From Shumkonia mesophila (lineage in GTDB: Bacteria > Pseudomonadota > Alphaproteobacteria > Rhodospirillales > Shumkoniaceae): 64,000 nt of DNA. The DNA lies in the NCBI RefSeq assembly GCF_026163695.1, contig NZ_JAOTID010000019.1, forward strand, positions 1 through 64,000, read 5' to 3'. Positions 34,644 through 42,894 of this stretch are shown piece by piece; within the stretch, counting starts at the first letter, position 1, and each line of letters begins with the position of its first letter. A model generated the notes under the pieces. That model had not been told where the DNA came from. It saw only the letters and a list, made by a program, of their open reading frames with translations, and ran no database searches. A program made the translations under genes and the position numbers.

Positions 34644-35447
34644 ATGAAAACGACGAAACCCATGCCGAAGATCCGGTATCTGGGGTGGTCGTCTGTGATC
34701 CTTGAGGCCGAGCACGGAGACTTGGTCTTCGATCCGTTCTTCCGGCCCTACTGCGGTGCCGATTTCTCGACCCTGGAAGATTTTTCCAATGCGAAGGTCA
34801 TCTGCGTGTCGCACGGCCACCAGGACCATTACCTGGACACCCCGGCGGTCACCGGGCGCACGGGCGCGCCCGTGGTGTCTTCGCAGGAGGTGTGCGACCA
34901 TCTGCACAATCATTACAAGGTGCCTCGCGACAAACTTGTCCCGATCCGGCCGTTCGAAACCAAAGCCGTTGCCGGCCTCGAGATCACGGCGTTCGAATGG
35001 CGGCATCGCGACGTCAGCTATGCCCAGGGCGTGTTCGGCGGTGGCGTGTTGCACGGCATCAAATGGGCGTGGACGGCGCTCACCAAGGTGCCCTCCTTCT
35101 CGCCCTGTCTGGGGTTCCACGTCAGGATGCCCGGATATCAGACGGTCACCAACTACAGTGAGGGTTTCACGCAGAATCTGGATCTCGACCAAGCAAGGAA
35201 CGTTGCGGCGCGGTTTGAAACAGACGTCCTCGTCGCCGGGGCGAACTGCGCTTTCGAGAAGTTCGTATCGGAGGGAGCGGCCGTGTTCCGGCCATCGACG
35301 GTGATGCTCTATCACCCGCATGAAAAGCTTTTCGAGAAAATCAACGTCGACTCCGCCACCCCAGAGGCCTTCGTCAGTGCCGTCAAACGACTCCTACCGG
35401 CTACCGAAGTGTTGTATGCAGAGCCCGGCTTCTCGACGGTCGGCTGA
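34644..35447 (+). CDS. Metallo-beta-lactamase-fold hydrolase (UlaG-like)
   Basis: A 267-residue protein. The fold begins KIRYLGWSSVILEAEHG and carries the metal motif SHGHQDH (HxHxDH) near 62. Later His residues (FEWRHRD, LYHPHEKLF) probably complete a dinuclear site. UlaG-like enzymes hydrolyse lactones, amides or phosphoesters. The start at 34644 has AGGGGAT at proper spacing; an ATG at 34611 is less likely. It is the first gene of a plus-strand unit with the GntR gene and a PuuE-like gene. Confidence 0.85.
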   Translation: MKTTKPMPKIRYLGWSSVILEAEHGDLVFDPFFRPYCGADFSTLEDFSNAKVICVSHGHQDHYLDTPAVTGRTGAPVVSSQEVCDHLHNHYKVPRDKLVPIRPFETKAVAGLEITAFEWRHRDVSYAQGVFGGGVLHGIKWAWTALTKVPSFSPCLGFHVRMPGYQTVTNYSEGFTQNLDLDQARNVAARFETDVLVAGANCAFEKFVSEGAAVFRPSTVMLYHPHEKLFEKINVDSATPEAFVSAVKRLLPATEVLYAEPGFSTVG

Positions 35448-35485
35448 CCGGCTCGAGTCTGGGATGACGTCGTTCTGGAGGTGAA

Positions 35486-36238
35486 ATGGCGCGGCAAAGC
35501 ATCATGAAGATGAGGCGATCCGCAGTTGCGGATGGGCGCGTTGCCAACTCGTCCGAGGAAGACTCCTCGAACAGTTCGGATGCGATCTACGAACGCATTT
35601 TTCATGCCATCGTCGATCATCGGCTGCTGCCCGGCACCAAGCTAGGCGAGGACAAGCTGGCCGACGCCCTACAAACCACGCGCGCGCGGGTGCGCGAGGC
35701 TCTCAACAGGCTGGCCCACGAGAAGATCGTCGTCACCTACCCCCATCGAGGGGCATTCGTGGCCGAGCCGTCGATCGAGGAAGCGCACGAAATCCTCGGG
35801 GCGCGGCGGGTGATCGAGATGGCCACCGTCGCTCGGCTGGCGCGGACGGCCACGGCCGAACAGATCCGTGACTTGGAGACCTGTGTCGCCCGCGAACAGG
35901 ACGCGTGGACCTCGGGCCAACGCAAGACGGCCATCATGCTGTCGCGCTCGTTCCACTTCATGATCGCCGACCTGGCGGGCAATGCGGTTCTTTCCGAGTT
36001 GTTGCGCAACGTTGTCTCACGGATGTCCCTGGCGATCGCCCTTTATGATCGCCCCGGCCGCGGCGACTGTTTCTTCGGCGAACATCTCGGCCTGGTGAAC
36101 GCCATCAAGGCCCACAATCCCGAAGAGGCGGCAGAGATCATGACGCGGCACTTCGATCACATGGAGGACCAGCTCAACATGATCGAAGATCCCGCCGAGA
36201 CCCGGGACCTTGTCGACGTTTTCAAGGCCGACAAATGA
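35486..36238 (+). CDS. GntR-family transcriptional regulator (FCD/VanR subgroup)
   Basis: A 250-residue protein with a winged helix (LGEDKLADALQTTRARVREALNRLAHEKIV, HRGAFVAEPS) at about 52-95 and an FCD ligand domain (ARRVIEMATVARLA, SFHFMIADLAGNAVL, GEHLGLVNAIKAHNPEEA) with the usual Asp/His metal residues. GGAGG precedes the ATG. Family members recognise TTGTNNACAA-like half-sites, which matches the paired sites at 34508-34535 and 38072-38107. It probably represses both sides of this locus. Confidence 0.92.
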   Translation: MARQSIMKMRRSAVADGRVANSSEEDSSNSSDAIYERIFHAIVDHRLLPGTKLGEDKLADALQTTRARVREALNRLAHEKIVVTYPHRGAFVAEPSIEEAHEILGARRVIEMATVARLARTATAEQIRDLETCVAREQDAWTSGQRKTAIMLSRSFHFMIADLAGNAVLSELLRNVVSRMSLAIALYDRPGRGDCFFGEHLGLVNAIKAHNPEEAAEIMTRHFDHMEDQLNMIEDPAETRDLVDVFKADK

Positions 36239-36284
36239 GAGGCGGGGCGCCTGCCCTGGCATTCCATCCTCAAGAGGATCGCTC

Positions 36285-37202
36285 GTGACATACCCCCGCG
36301 ACATGATCGGCTATGGCCAGACGCCCCCCCATCCCCGGTGGCCGGGAGAGGCGCGGATCGCCTTGCAGTTCGTGGTCAACTACGAGGAAGGTGCCGAGAA
36401 CTGCATCCTCCACGGCGATGCCCATTCCGAGACCCTGAATTCCGACAATGTGGGAATCGCCCCCCGCCAGGGAGAGCGCGACCTGGTCACCGAATCCTTC
36501 TATGAGTACGGCAGCCGGGCCGGGTATTGGCGCTTGATGCGCCTATTTAACGAACGCGGGATAAAGACGACAGTTTTCGCGATCGGCATGGCGATCGATC
36601 GGACACCCGACGTCGGCCGTTACGCGGTGGCGACCGGCCACGAAATCTGCTGTCACGGTTGGCGTTGGGTCGATTACCGCCGCATTCCCGAAGCCGAGGA
36701 ACGCGACCACATCGGGCGCGCCGTGAAAGCCATCGAGCAGGCCGCCGGGTCAACGCCGGTCGGCTGGTATACCGGGCGCATCAGCGAACGGACCCGCAGT
36801 CTGGTCGCGGCCCACGGGCAGTTCATCTATGATTCCGACGCCTACAACGACGACCTGCCCTACTGGGTGCGCGTAGGCGGCAAGCCTTGGCTGGTCATCC
36901 CCTACGCCTTCGATACCAACGATATGCGTTTCGCGTCCGCCCCCGGCTTCAACACCGGCCAGCAGTTCTTCGAACACCTGCGGGACAGCTTCGACTTCCT
37001 CTATCGGGAGGGGGCGACGTCACCCAAGATGATGTCGGTCGGGCTCCATTGCCGGCTGGCCGGGCGACCGGGCCGGGCCGCCGCTCTCGAGCGGTTTCTC
37101 GATCATGCCCTGGCGCACGAGGGGGTGTGGATCTGCCGGCGGGACGAAATCGCCCGCCACTGGTTCACCCACCACGCACCCGAAGCGACCACGGCCGGCT
37201 GA
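36285..37202 (+). CDS. PuuE-like polysaccharide deacetylase-fold protein (allantoinase family)
   Basis: A 305-residue protein that begins VTYPRDMIGYGQTPPHPRWP and continues FVVNYEEGAENCILHGD, the hallmark of the metal-independent allantoinase PuuE group within the polysaccharide deacetylase fold. The length fits PuuE. The usual deacetylase Asp-Asp metal motif is absent, as in PuuE. I chose GTG at 36285, with AGAGGAT seven bases upstream; an ATG at 36210 lies inside the GntR gene. In this context it may open a cyclic ureide or imide ring, but allantoin itself is not implied by other genes. Confidence 0.85.
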   Translation: MTYPRDMIGYGQTPPHPRWPGEARIALQFVVNYEEGAENCILHGDAHSETLNSDNVGIAPRQGERDLVTESFYEYGSRAGYWRLMRLFNERGIKTTVFAIGMAIDRTPDVGRYAVATGHEICCHGWRWVDYRRIPEAEERDHIGRAVKAIEQAAGSTPVGWYTGRISERTRSLVAAHGQFIYDSDAYNDDLPYWVRVGGKPWLVIPYAFDTNDMRFASAPGFNTGQQFFEHLRDSFDFLYREGATSPKMMSVGLHCRLAGRPGRAAALERFLDHALAHEGVWICRRDEIARHWFTHHAPEATTAG

Positions 37203-37240
37203 CCGTCCTTCGCCGGATCGCGTTCTCCGCGGAAAATGCC

Positions 37241-38002
37241 CTAGCTGATGTCCGCCGGCCGCTTGCGGCACAGGAACCCGCTGAGAGCGTCACCCAGGTC
37301 TACGGGGTTGCGGACAAGTGGCAGCGCATAGCTGCCGACCGTCGGTTTGCGTGCGCCGAGCCGGACCAGCAGCTCGGCCTGAAGGATGCCGCAGGCAACG
37401 CCGTCGACGATCGGAACCGGCAACGCGTCCTTTAGGCTGCGGCCCATGCCGGCGGCCACGGCGCCGACGGCGACGACCACTTCCACGCGGTCTCTTTCGA
37501 CCAGCACTTGGGCCGCCCGTAGGAGAGAAGTCTCGCACGCGTCGCGAGCGACGGCCGCGACGGCCGGCGCCATCTCGACGATTTCAATGCCGGCCAGACG
37601 GTCCCGCAGTCCATACGAAACCACCAAGGCCTCATAGACAGGCGCCAAACGGCGATCGAAGGAGACCAGCCCCAGGCGGTCGCCGAGCATGCAGGCGGTC
37701 AGCAGGCTGGCCTCGGTCATCCCCACCACCGGCACCTCCGCCGCCTCACGCACCGCGTCCAGGGCCGTGTCCAGCGAAACCGCGATGAGGATGGCATCCA
37801 TTCCCGCACCCTGCCGCGCCACTGCATCGAGAACGGCGTGCTGGGCAATGGCATTCTCGCTCCTGGAGCCAATGACGTGGGCGCCGAACCGGCCCTTCAC
37901 GACGACGATCTCGGTCCCGTTCGACGCGCTGGCCTCGGCTTCAGCGCGCAGCACCGCCGTCACCTCGTCAGAGGTATTGCCGTTGACGACCAAGATCTTC
38001 AT
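37241..38002 (-). CDS. Asp/Glu/hydantoin racemase-fold protein lacking both canonical cysteines
   Basis: A 253-residue protein that starts MKILVVNGNTSDEVTAVL (NxNT signature) and has the two-domain fold of the Asp/Glu/hydantoin racemase family. Active members have Cys in IACF-type and LGCAGM-type motifs. Here these read LIAVSLDT and VGAVAAGM, so neither catalytic Cys is at its usual place. Another Cys occurs at DGVACGI. It is probably a different reaction or a binding protein. It is convergent with the PuuE-like gene and divergent from the flavin reductase gene. Confidence 0.8.
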   Translation of the reverse strand: MKILVVNGNTSDEVTAVLRAEAEASASNGTEIVVVKGRFGAHVIGSRSENAIAQHAVLDAVARQGAGMDAILIAVSLDTALDAVREAAEVPVVGMTEASLLTACMLGDRLGLVSFDRRLAPVYEALVVSYGLRDRLAGIEIVEMAPAVAAVARDACETSLLRAAQVLVERDRVEVVVAVGAVAAGMGRSLKDALPVPIVDGVACGILQAELLVRLGARKPTVGSYALPLVRNPVDLGDALSGFLCRKRPADIS

Positions 38003-38071
38003 TCCCGCGCTCCCGCCATATCGGGGCACCGCGTGCCCGTCGTTCGCCGCCACGTCAGCTCGGCATGGTTA

Positions 38072-38107
38072 TATTGTTGACAAAAACTGAATTAATTGTC
38101 CACAATA
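38072..38107. promoter_or_regulatory. Probable GntR operator, copy B
   Basis: TATTGTTGACAA at 38072-38083 and TTGTCCACAATA at 38096-38107 are inverted with one mismatch and a 12-bp spacer. The core GTTGACAA-N12-TTGTCCAC has the same layout as the site at 34508-34535. It lies 36 bp upstream of the flavin reductase start and 70 bp upstream of the divergent racemase-fold gene. Confidence 0.8.
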
Positions 38108-38142
38108 ATAAGGGGACTGGCAAACAAAATCGGAGGCCCGGC

Positions 38143-38796
38143 GTGAGCGCATTGGAGTATGACTTCGAGTCCCTGTCCAAGGAGAAGCGCTACAAGTTGC
38201 TGTGCGGCTTCGTCGCGCCGCGTCCCATCGCGCTGGTCACGACGGCTTCCACCGAAGGCGTCGGCAATGCGGCGCCGTTCAGCTTCTTCAATGTTTTTGG
38301 CGACGAACCGCCGATCCTCATCCTCGGCATCCAGGCCAAACCGGACGGAACGCCGAAGGACACGACGGCCAACATTCGGGCGACCGGGGAATTTGTGGTG
38401 CACCTGGTCGATGGAGCCATGGCCCGGCAAATGGTTGACTGCGCCATCGACTTTCCAACCGGCGTCAACGAGATCACCGCCACCGGGCTGACTGCCGTGC
38501 CCAGCCGGAAAGTGCGCCCCATGCGGATTGTCGAGGCGCCGGCGGCCCTGGAATGCCGGCTGACCCAATCCATAGAATATCCCGGACGCTCCATCTTCGT
38601 CGGGCAGGTCCTCAACATGTGGGTGCGCGACGACTGCATTGACCCGTCCTCGCTTCACGTGTTGCCGGAAACTTACCATCCGCTGGCCCGATTGCATGCC
38701 GACTGCTACCTCGTCGCCGACAACCTCTTCGAGCTCAAGAAGCAACCGCTTGAAAACTTCCGCGCGCGGAGCAAGGAGTCGGAGGTCCTTGTTTAG
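38143..38796 (+). CDS. Flavin reductase-like FMN-binding split-barrel protein
   Basis: A 217-residue protein with the flavin-reductase-like domain: KLLCGFVAPRPIALVTT, NAAPFSFFNVFGDEPPILILG, TTANIRATGEFVVHLVD and a late EYPGRSIFVGQVLNMWV. Such proteins bind FMN and either supply reduced flavin to a monooxygenase or act as oxidoreductases. The start is GTG at 38143 with GGAGG seven bases upstream; the in-frame ATG at 38065 lies before the operator. No partner monooxygenase is in the window. Confidence 0.88.
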   Translation: MSALEYDFESLSKEKRYKLLCGFVAPRPIALVTTASTEGVGNAAPFSFFNVFGDEPPILILGIQAKPDGTPKDTTANIRATGEFVVHLVDGAMARQMVDCAIDFPTGVNEITATGLTAVPSRKVRPMRIVEAPAALECRLTQSIEYPGRSIFVGQVLNMWVRDDCIDPSSLHVLPETYHPLARLHADCYLVADNLFELKKQPLENFRARSKESEVLV

Positions 38797-38964
38797 GTGG
38801 TTCCGCGTTTGAGTCGGTTGCATAGCTACGCCGGCTGGTCTAGGTCAGCCGCTGCGGACGCTCCTATGAAGAAAGCGGCCGCTTTGCGTGTTCCGCGCTA
38901 CGCATTGCTGCCCTTTCTCGGCTGAAACTCCAGCTTCACATCGGCCAAGCCAAGTATTGGATCC

Positions 38965-39822
38965 CTACCGCTTCGCCGGCTGCGAAACGTCGTCGAGCGA
39001 GGTGATAAGGTCGTCGATCTGCCGCAGGCGGTCGATGCCGTTCGGCCCCTGCGCTTCGATCAGCGCCCAGGCCAGGTAGTTGATGACGGTGATGGCCGCC
39101 GTGAACGACGAGAAGGGCGCTGGGCACTTGCTGTGGCAGCGCAGCACCACGTCGGCGTACTTGGCGCTCATCGTTGCGCTCATGTCGGTGAGCAGAACCG
39201 TGCCGACGCCCATCGCCTGCGCCGTCTGCAGAAGACGTGCCAGAATCTTGGGGCGCCGGCGAAAGCCGATGGCGAACATCAGGTCGCCGGAGGATAGAGA
39301 AGCGACCTCCTCGCCCCAGCTGGCACCGCCGACCGGCATCGCCTGGACGTCGGCTCGTGCGAAGCCCAGATAGTGGCGTGCCAGATGGGCCAAGCCGAAG
39401 CTATTCCTGAGGCCAACGATGCGAATGCGCGCCGCCTCGTTCATCATGCGCACCGCCTTCTCCAAATCTGCCGCCGACAGGGAATCCATGGTCATCTTGA
39501 GGTTGGCGACGTCGGCCTGCACAACCCCCTGGAGCGAGGCGCCGGGCACATCCTCACCGTTTTGCCCCTCGACCACGGCAAGCGGCGAGCCCCAATAGCG
39601 GGCATTGCGCACCTCGCGCTTGGCCTCGTCGAAGGTGCTATAACCCAGGCTTTTGAACAGCCGGGCCGCCGTAGCCTTGGACACCCCGGCGTGACTGGCC
39701 AGCTCGGTCGCCGTGTAGCTTGGCAGATCCCGCTGATGTTCCAGCACCACGTCGGCCAGCCGCCGCTCGCTGCGCGAGAGGTTGTCGTAGTGGTCGTAGA
39801 TGCGCGTCTCGATAGGCTTCAT
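38965..39822 (-). CDS. RpiR/MurR-family transcriptional regulator
   Basis: A 285-residue protein with an N-terminal RpiR helix-turn-helix (YTATELASHAGVSKATAARLFKSLGYSTFDEAKREVR) and a C-terminal SIS domain (IRIVGLRNSFGLAHLARHYL, DLMFAIGFRRRPKILARLLQTA, VLLTDMSATMSAKYAD), which normally binds a phosphosugar or related ligand. It lies 147 bp downstream of the ABC importer operon on the same strand and is its most likely local regulator. Confidence 0.92.
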   Translation of the reverse strand: MKPIETRIYDHYDNLSRSERRLADVVLEHQRDLPSYTATELASHAGVSKATAARLFKSLGYSTFDEAKREVRNARYWGSPLAVVEGQNGEDVPGASLQGVVQADVANLKMTMDSLSAADLEKAVRMMNEAARIRIVGLRNSFGLAHLARHYLGFARADVQAMPVGGASWGEEVASLSSGDLMFAIGFRRRPKILARLLQTAQAMGVGTVLLTDMSATMSAKYADVVLRCHSKCPAPFSSFTAAITVINYLAWALIEAQGPNGIDRLRQIDDLITSLDDVSQPAKR

Positions 39823-39969
39823 GGCCGCTCCCGTCGTTGCAGAGGGCAGCTAAGCCGAAGCGCCCCCCCGTGTCCAGAGCCGACCGGCCGGAGCCGCCCC
39901 GCCCTTAGGCGGTCGCCGCCCGGGGCGCGCTCTCCCGTCGACCGCGGGACCATGCCGGGGGAAGGCTGG

Positions 39970-41124
39970 TCAGCGGGTCGGGATGCGCGCCCCGGTCGAC
40001 TCGTCGAACCACACGACGTCGGCGGCCCGATAGTCGAGCGAGCACCGATCGTCGATGTCGATCTTCGGGCTGCCGGGAATCGTCGCCAACACCAAGTCGT
40101 GTTCCAGCAGCCGGGATGTGCAGGTACCGTTGCCAGAGATCAGCCGGCAACCCACGATAGTTTCCGCCCCCAGCCTCTCGACCATCGCCACCTGGGCCGA
40201 AATCGGCCCGCCCCCCGCGGCGCGGAATTGCAGTTTTTCAGGCCTGATGCCGAACAGCAGGCGCGGGGCGTCGGGCACGCCGCCGTCATGATCCCAGGCC
40301 AGGCCGCTGGCGACCGTGACTCGGCCTGCCTGATGGGAAACGGGCACCAGGTTCATCGGCGGCGCCCCGACGAAGCGGGCGACGAAGGTGTTGGCCGGTT
40401 CGTCATAGATGGCCTGAGGCGCGTCAATCTGCTGCACGACGCCGTTGTTCATCACGATGATGCGGGTCGCCATGGTCAACGCCTCGACTTGGTCGTGCGT
40501 CACGTAAATGAACGTCTTTCCGACCTTGCGATGCAGCGCTGAAATCTCGGCTCGCATCTGGCTGCGCAGCTTGGCGTCGAGGTTGGAAAGCGGTTCGTCC
40601 AGGAGATAGAGCGACGGATCACGCACCAGGGCGCGGGCCAGGGCGACTCGTTGGCGCTGGCCACCGGAAAGGCTGGCCGGGCGGCGCTCCATGAACTTCT
40701 CAAGCTCAAGCTGGTGGGCGATGTTTTCCGTGCGCCCGGCGATGTCCGGGCTTTTCATGAGGTGCCGGCGCGCGATCGAATTGACGATCGGCAGGTGGTA
40801 CCACTTCTTGAAGGCGTCCATCACGAGCGGAAAGGCGATGTTGGCGCGAACCGTCATGTGCGGGTAAAGCGCGTAGGTCTGGAAGACGAAGGCGACCCCA
40901 CGCCGCCGGGGTTCCCACGAATGCACCACCTCACCGTCGAAGCGCAGTTCGCCCGCGGTGATCGGAGTGAGCCCGGCAATCATCCGCAGGAGAGTCGACT
41001 TGCCGCAGCCGGATGGCCCCAGCAGCACTACGAACTCGCCATCGTAGATCGTTGCATTGAACGAATCGATCACCCGGTTGTCGCCGAACGACTTGCAGAC
41101 GTTGTTGAAAGTGAGTTTCGGCAT
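39970..41124 (-). CDS. ABC importer ATPase (MalK/UgpC type)
   Basis: A 384-residue ATPase with Walker A GPSGCGKST, Q-loop FVFQTYALYPHMTV, signature LSGGQRQRVALARAL, Walker B LYLLDEPLSNLD and H-loop YVTHDQ, followed by a TOBE/MalK regulatory domain. A helical insert of about 15 residues after NIAFPL (KKWYHLPIVNSIARRHLMK) is longer than in standard MalK, as seen in one branch of these ATPases. It lies 4 bp after the inner permease gene and energises that importer. Confidence 0.93.
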   Translation of the reverse strand: MPKLTFNNVCKSFGDNRVIDSFNATIYDGEFVVLLGPSGCGKSTLLRMIAGLTPITAGELRFDGEVVHSWEPRRRGVAFVFQTYALYPHMTVRANIAFPLVMDAFKKWYHLPIVNSIARRHLMKSPDIAGRTENIAHQLELEKFMERRPASLSGGQRQRVALARALVRDPSLYLLDEPLSNLDAKLRSQMRAEISALHRKVGKTFIYVTHDQVEALTMATRIIVMNNGVVQQIDAPQAIYDEPANTFVARFVGAPPMNLVPVSHQAGRVTVASGLAWDHDGGVPDAPRLLFGIRPEKLQFRAAGGGPISAQVAMVERLGAETIVGCRLISGNGTCTSRLLEHDLVLATIPGSPKIDIDDRCSLDYRAADVVWFDESTGARIPTR

Positions 41125-41128
41125 GGGC

Positions 41129-41962
41129 TTATCCCTTCACGGCGCCGGCGGTGAGCCCGGATACGATCGTGCGCTGGATGAGCAGGAAGAACACGATGGC
41201 CGGCAGGCTGAAGATGAGCGCCGCCCCCATGACCGCCGACAGCGGAGTTTCGTACTGGCCAATGAACGAGGCGAGGCCCACGCTGGCCGGCCACAGCGTT
41301 CGGTCCAAGAGGAACGTCGTCGCGAACAGGAACTCATTCCAGCCGGCGAAGAAGGCCATCACGGCGGCGGCGGCCAGGCTCGGCATGATGAGCGGCAGAA
41401 TGATCATGGTGAGGATGCCAATGCGCGGGCAGTTGTCGATGATGGCCGATTCCTCGATTTCGTAAGGGATGGCGTCGATGGCGTTCTTGATGATGAAAGC
41501 AGCCACCGGTAGCGAGAAACCGACGTTGGCGAGTATCAGGCCGGTCAGATTGTTGAGCAGTCCCATGGTGATGAACATGGCATAGAGGGGCACCACGATG
41601 AGGGCCTCGGGCAGCACCTGGGTCATGAACAACAAAAATCCGATCGCTCCGCGCCCCTGGAAGCGGAAGCGGCTGAGCGCATAGCCCATGAGCGATCCGA
41701 GCAGGAGGCTCAAGACCGTCGTTCCGGTGGCGATCACGCCGGTGTTGAACAGCCAGCGGCCGATCGGCACCTTGCCCAAATCGGTGACCAGGGCCGGAAG
41801 GTGCCGGAACTGCGGCCAGGGAACCTGCCCGGTGTTGAACAGCTCCGAGGTGGTGGACAGTGCCGTGCAGGCCATCCAGTAGATTGGAAAGCCGGCGAAG
41901 GCGACCAGCCCGGCGATCAACAGATAGCGCAGGATGCGCAAGGCTATCGTCGTTCCGCTCAT
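41129..41962 (-). CDS. ABC importer permease (MalG-like)
   Basis: A 277-residue protein with six predicted helices and the EAA loop region (VGFSLPVAAFIIKNAIDAIPYEIEESAIIDNCPRIGILTMIILPLIMPSL). The start at 41962 (MSGTTIALR) shares its A with the TAA stop of the first permease, a tight translational coupling. It forms a heterodimer with the MalF-like protein. Confidence 0.92.
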   Translation of the reverse strand: MSGTTIALRILRYLLIAGLVAFAGFPIYWMACTALSTTSELFNTGQVPWPQFRHLPALVTDLGKVPIGRWLFNTGVIATGTTVLSLLLGSLMGYALSRFRFQGRGAIGFLLFMTQVLPEALIVVPLYAMFITMGLLNNLTGLILANVGFSLPVAAFIIKNAIDAIPYEIEESAIIDNCPRIGILTMIILPLIMPSLAAAAVMAFFAGWNEFLFATTFLLDRTLWPASVGLASFIGQYETPLSAVMGAALIFSLPAIVFFLLIQRTIVSGLTAGAVKG

Positions 41963-42870
41963 TATTGGGTCATCCACTTCATGCGCCGTTGTTCGACCAG
42001 GTAGTGCAAGGCCGCGACCAGAAGAGCGAGAACCAGCCCGACGGCGCCGTAGGCCCCGGCCATTCCCAGTTCGTAGTTCTCGAAGGCGACCTGGCGCAGC
42101 GTGACGACGAGCGTGCTGGTGCTGTCCAGCGGGCCGCCGCCGGTCAGCAGATAGATCAGCTCAAAACGGCGGATCGACCACACGGCGACCAGCAGCGCCA
42201 CCAGTTGGACGGCCGGGCGGATGTGCGGAAAGGTGACGGCCCGAAACACGCTGAGCGGATCGGCCCCGTCGATGCGCGCAGCCTCGCACACTTCCTCCGG
42301 AACGGACTGCAAGGCGGCCAGCACGACCAGCATGACGAAAGGCGCCACGTGCCAGACAGTGACGGCGAAGATCGAGGCGAGCGCGAAGTCCGTGCTGGTC
42401 AGCCAGGGTATCCGCCCCAGCCCGATTGCCATGGCGATCTCGTTGAAGACGCCGGATTGCCCGTTGTACATCCACAGCCAGATGAGCGTGGAAGCGACGT
42501 TGGGCACCGCCCAGCCAAACAGCAGGATGGCGCGGGCGACCGGCCGGCCGCAGAATGGGCGGTTGATCGCCAGCGCCGAAATCAGGCCGATCGTCACTCC
42601 CAGCATCACAGAGCCGATCGTGTAATAGAGGGTGACCTTGAGGGCGCTGTAGAAACTGGGGTCGGAGAGCAGGCACTCGTAGTTCTGAAGGCCTATGAAG
42701 CGGCCGACGTTGGGGTTGGTGAGCTGGGTATCGGTCAGGCTCATCCACAGCTGCCGGGCCAACGGCCAGAACATTAGAACCCCGAGGTAAATAAGCGGGG
42801 GGAGGACGAAGGCGTAGGGGATGATCGTTGCTCCCCAACGGCGGCGCAGTGTGGCCAGGCCGATTTGCAT
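41962..42870 (-). CDS. ABC importer permease (MalF-like)
   Basis: A 302-residue protein with six helices (YAFVLPPLIYLGVLMFWPLA at the N-terminus) and an EAA loop (VLAALQSVPEEVCEAARIDGADPLSVFRAVTFPHIRPA). This is the CUT1-type partner of the MalG-like permease. It is encoded 24 bp after the substrate-binding protein gene. Confidence 0.92.
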   Translation of the reverse strand: MQIGLATLRRRWGATIIPYAFVLPPLIYLGVLMFWPLARQLWMSLTDTQLTNPNVGRFIGLQNYECLLSDPSFYSALKVTLYYTIGSVMLGVTIGLISALAINRPFCGRPVARAILLFGWAVPNVASTLIWLWMYNGQSGVFNEIAMAIGLGRIPWLTSTDFALASIFAVTVWHVAPFVMLVVLAALQSVPEEVCEAARIDGADPLSVFRAVTFPHIRPAVQLVALLVAVWSIRRFELIYLLTGGGPLDSTSTLVVTLRQVAFENYELGMAGAYGAVGLVLALLVAALHYLVEQRRMKWMTQ

Positions 42871-42894
42871 TGCGTCCTCCCTCCTTCAGTTTTT

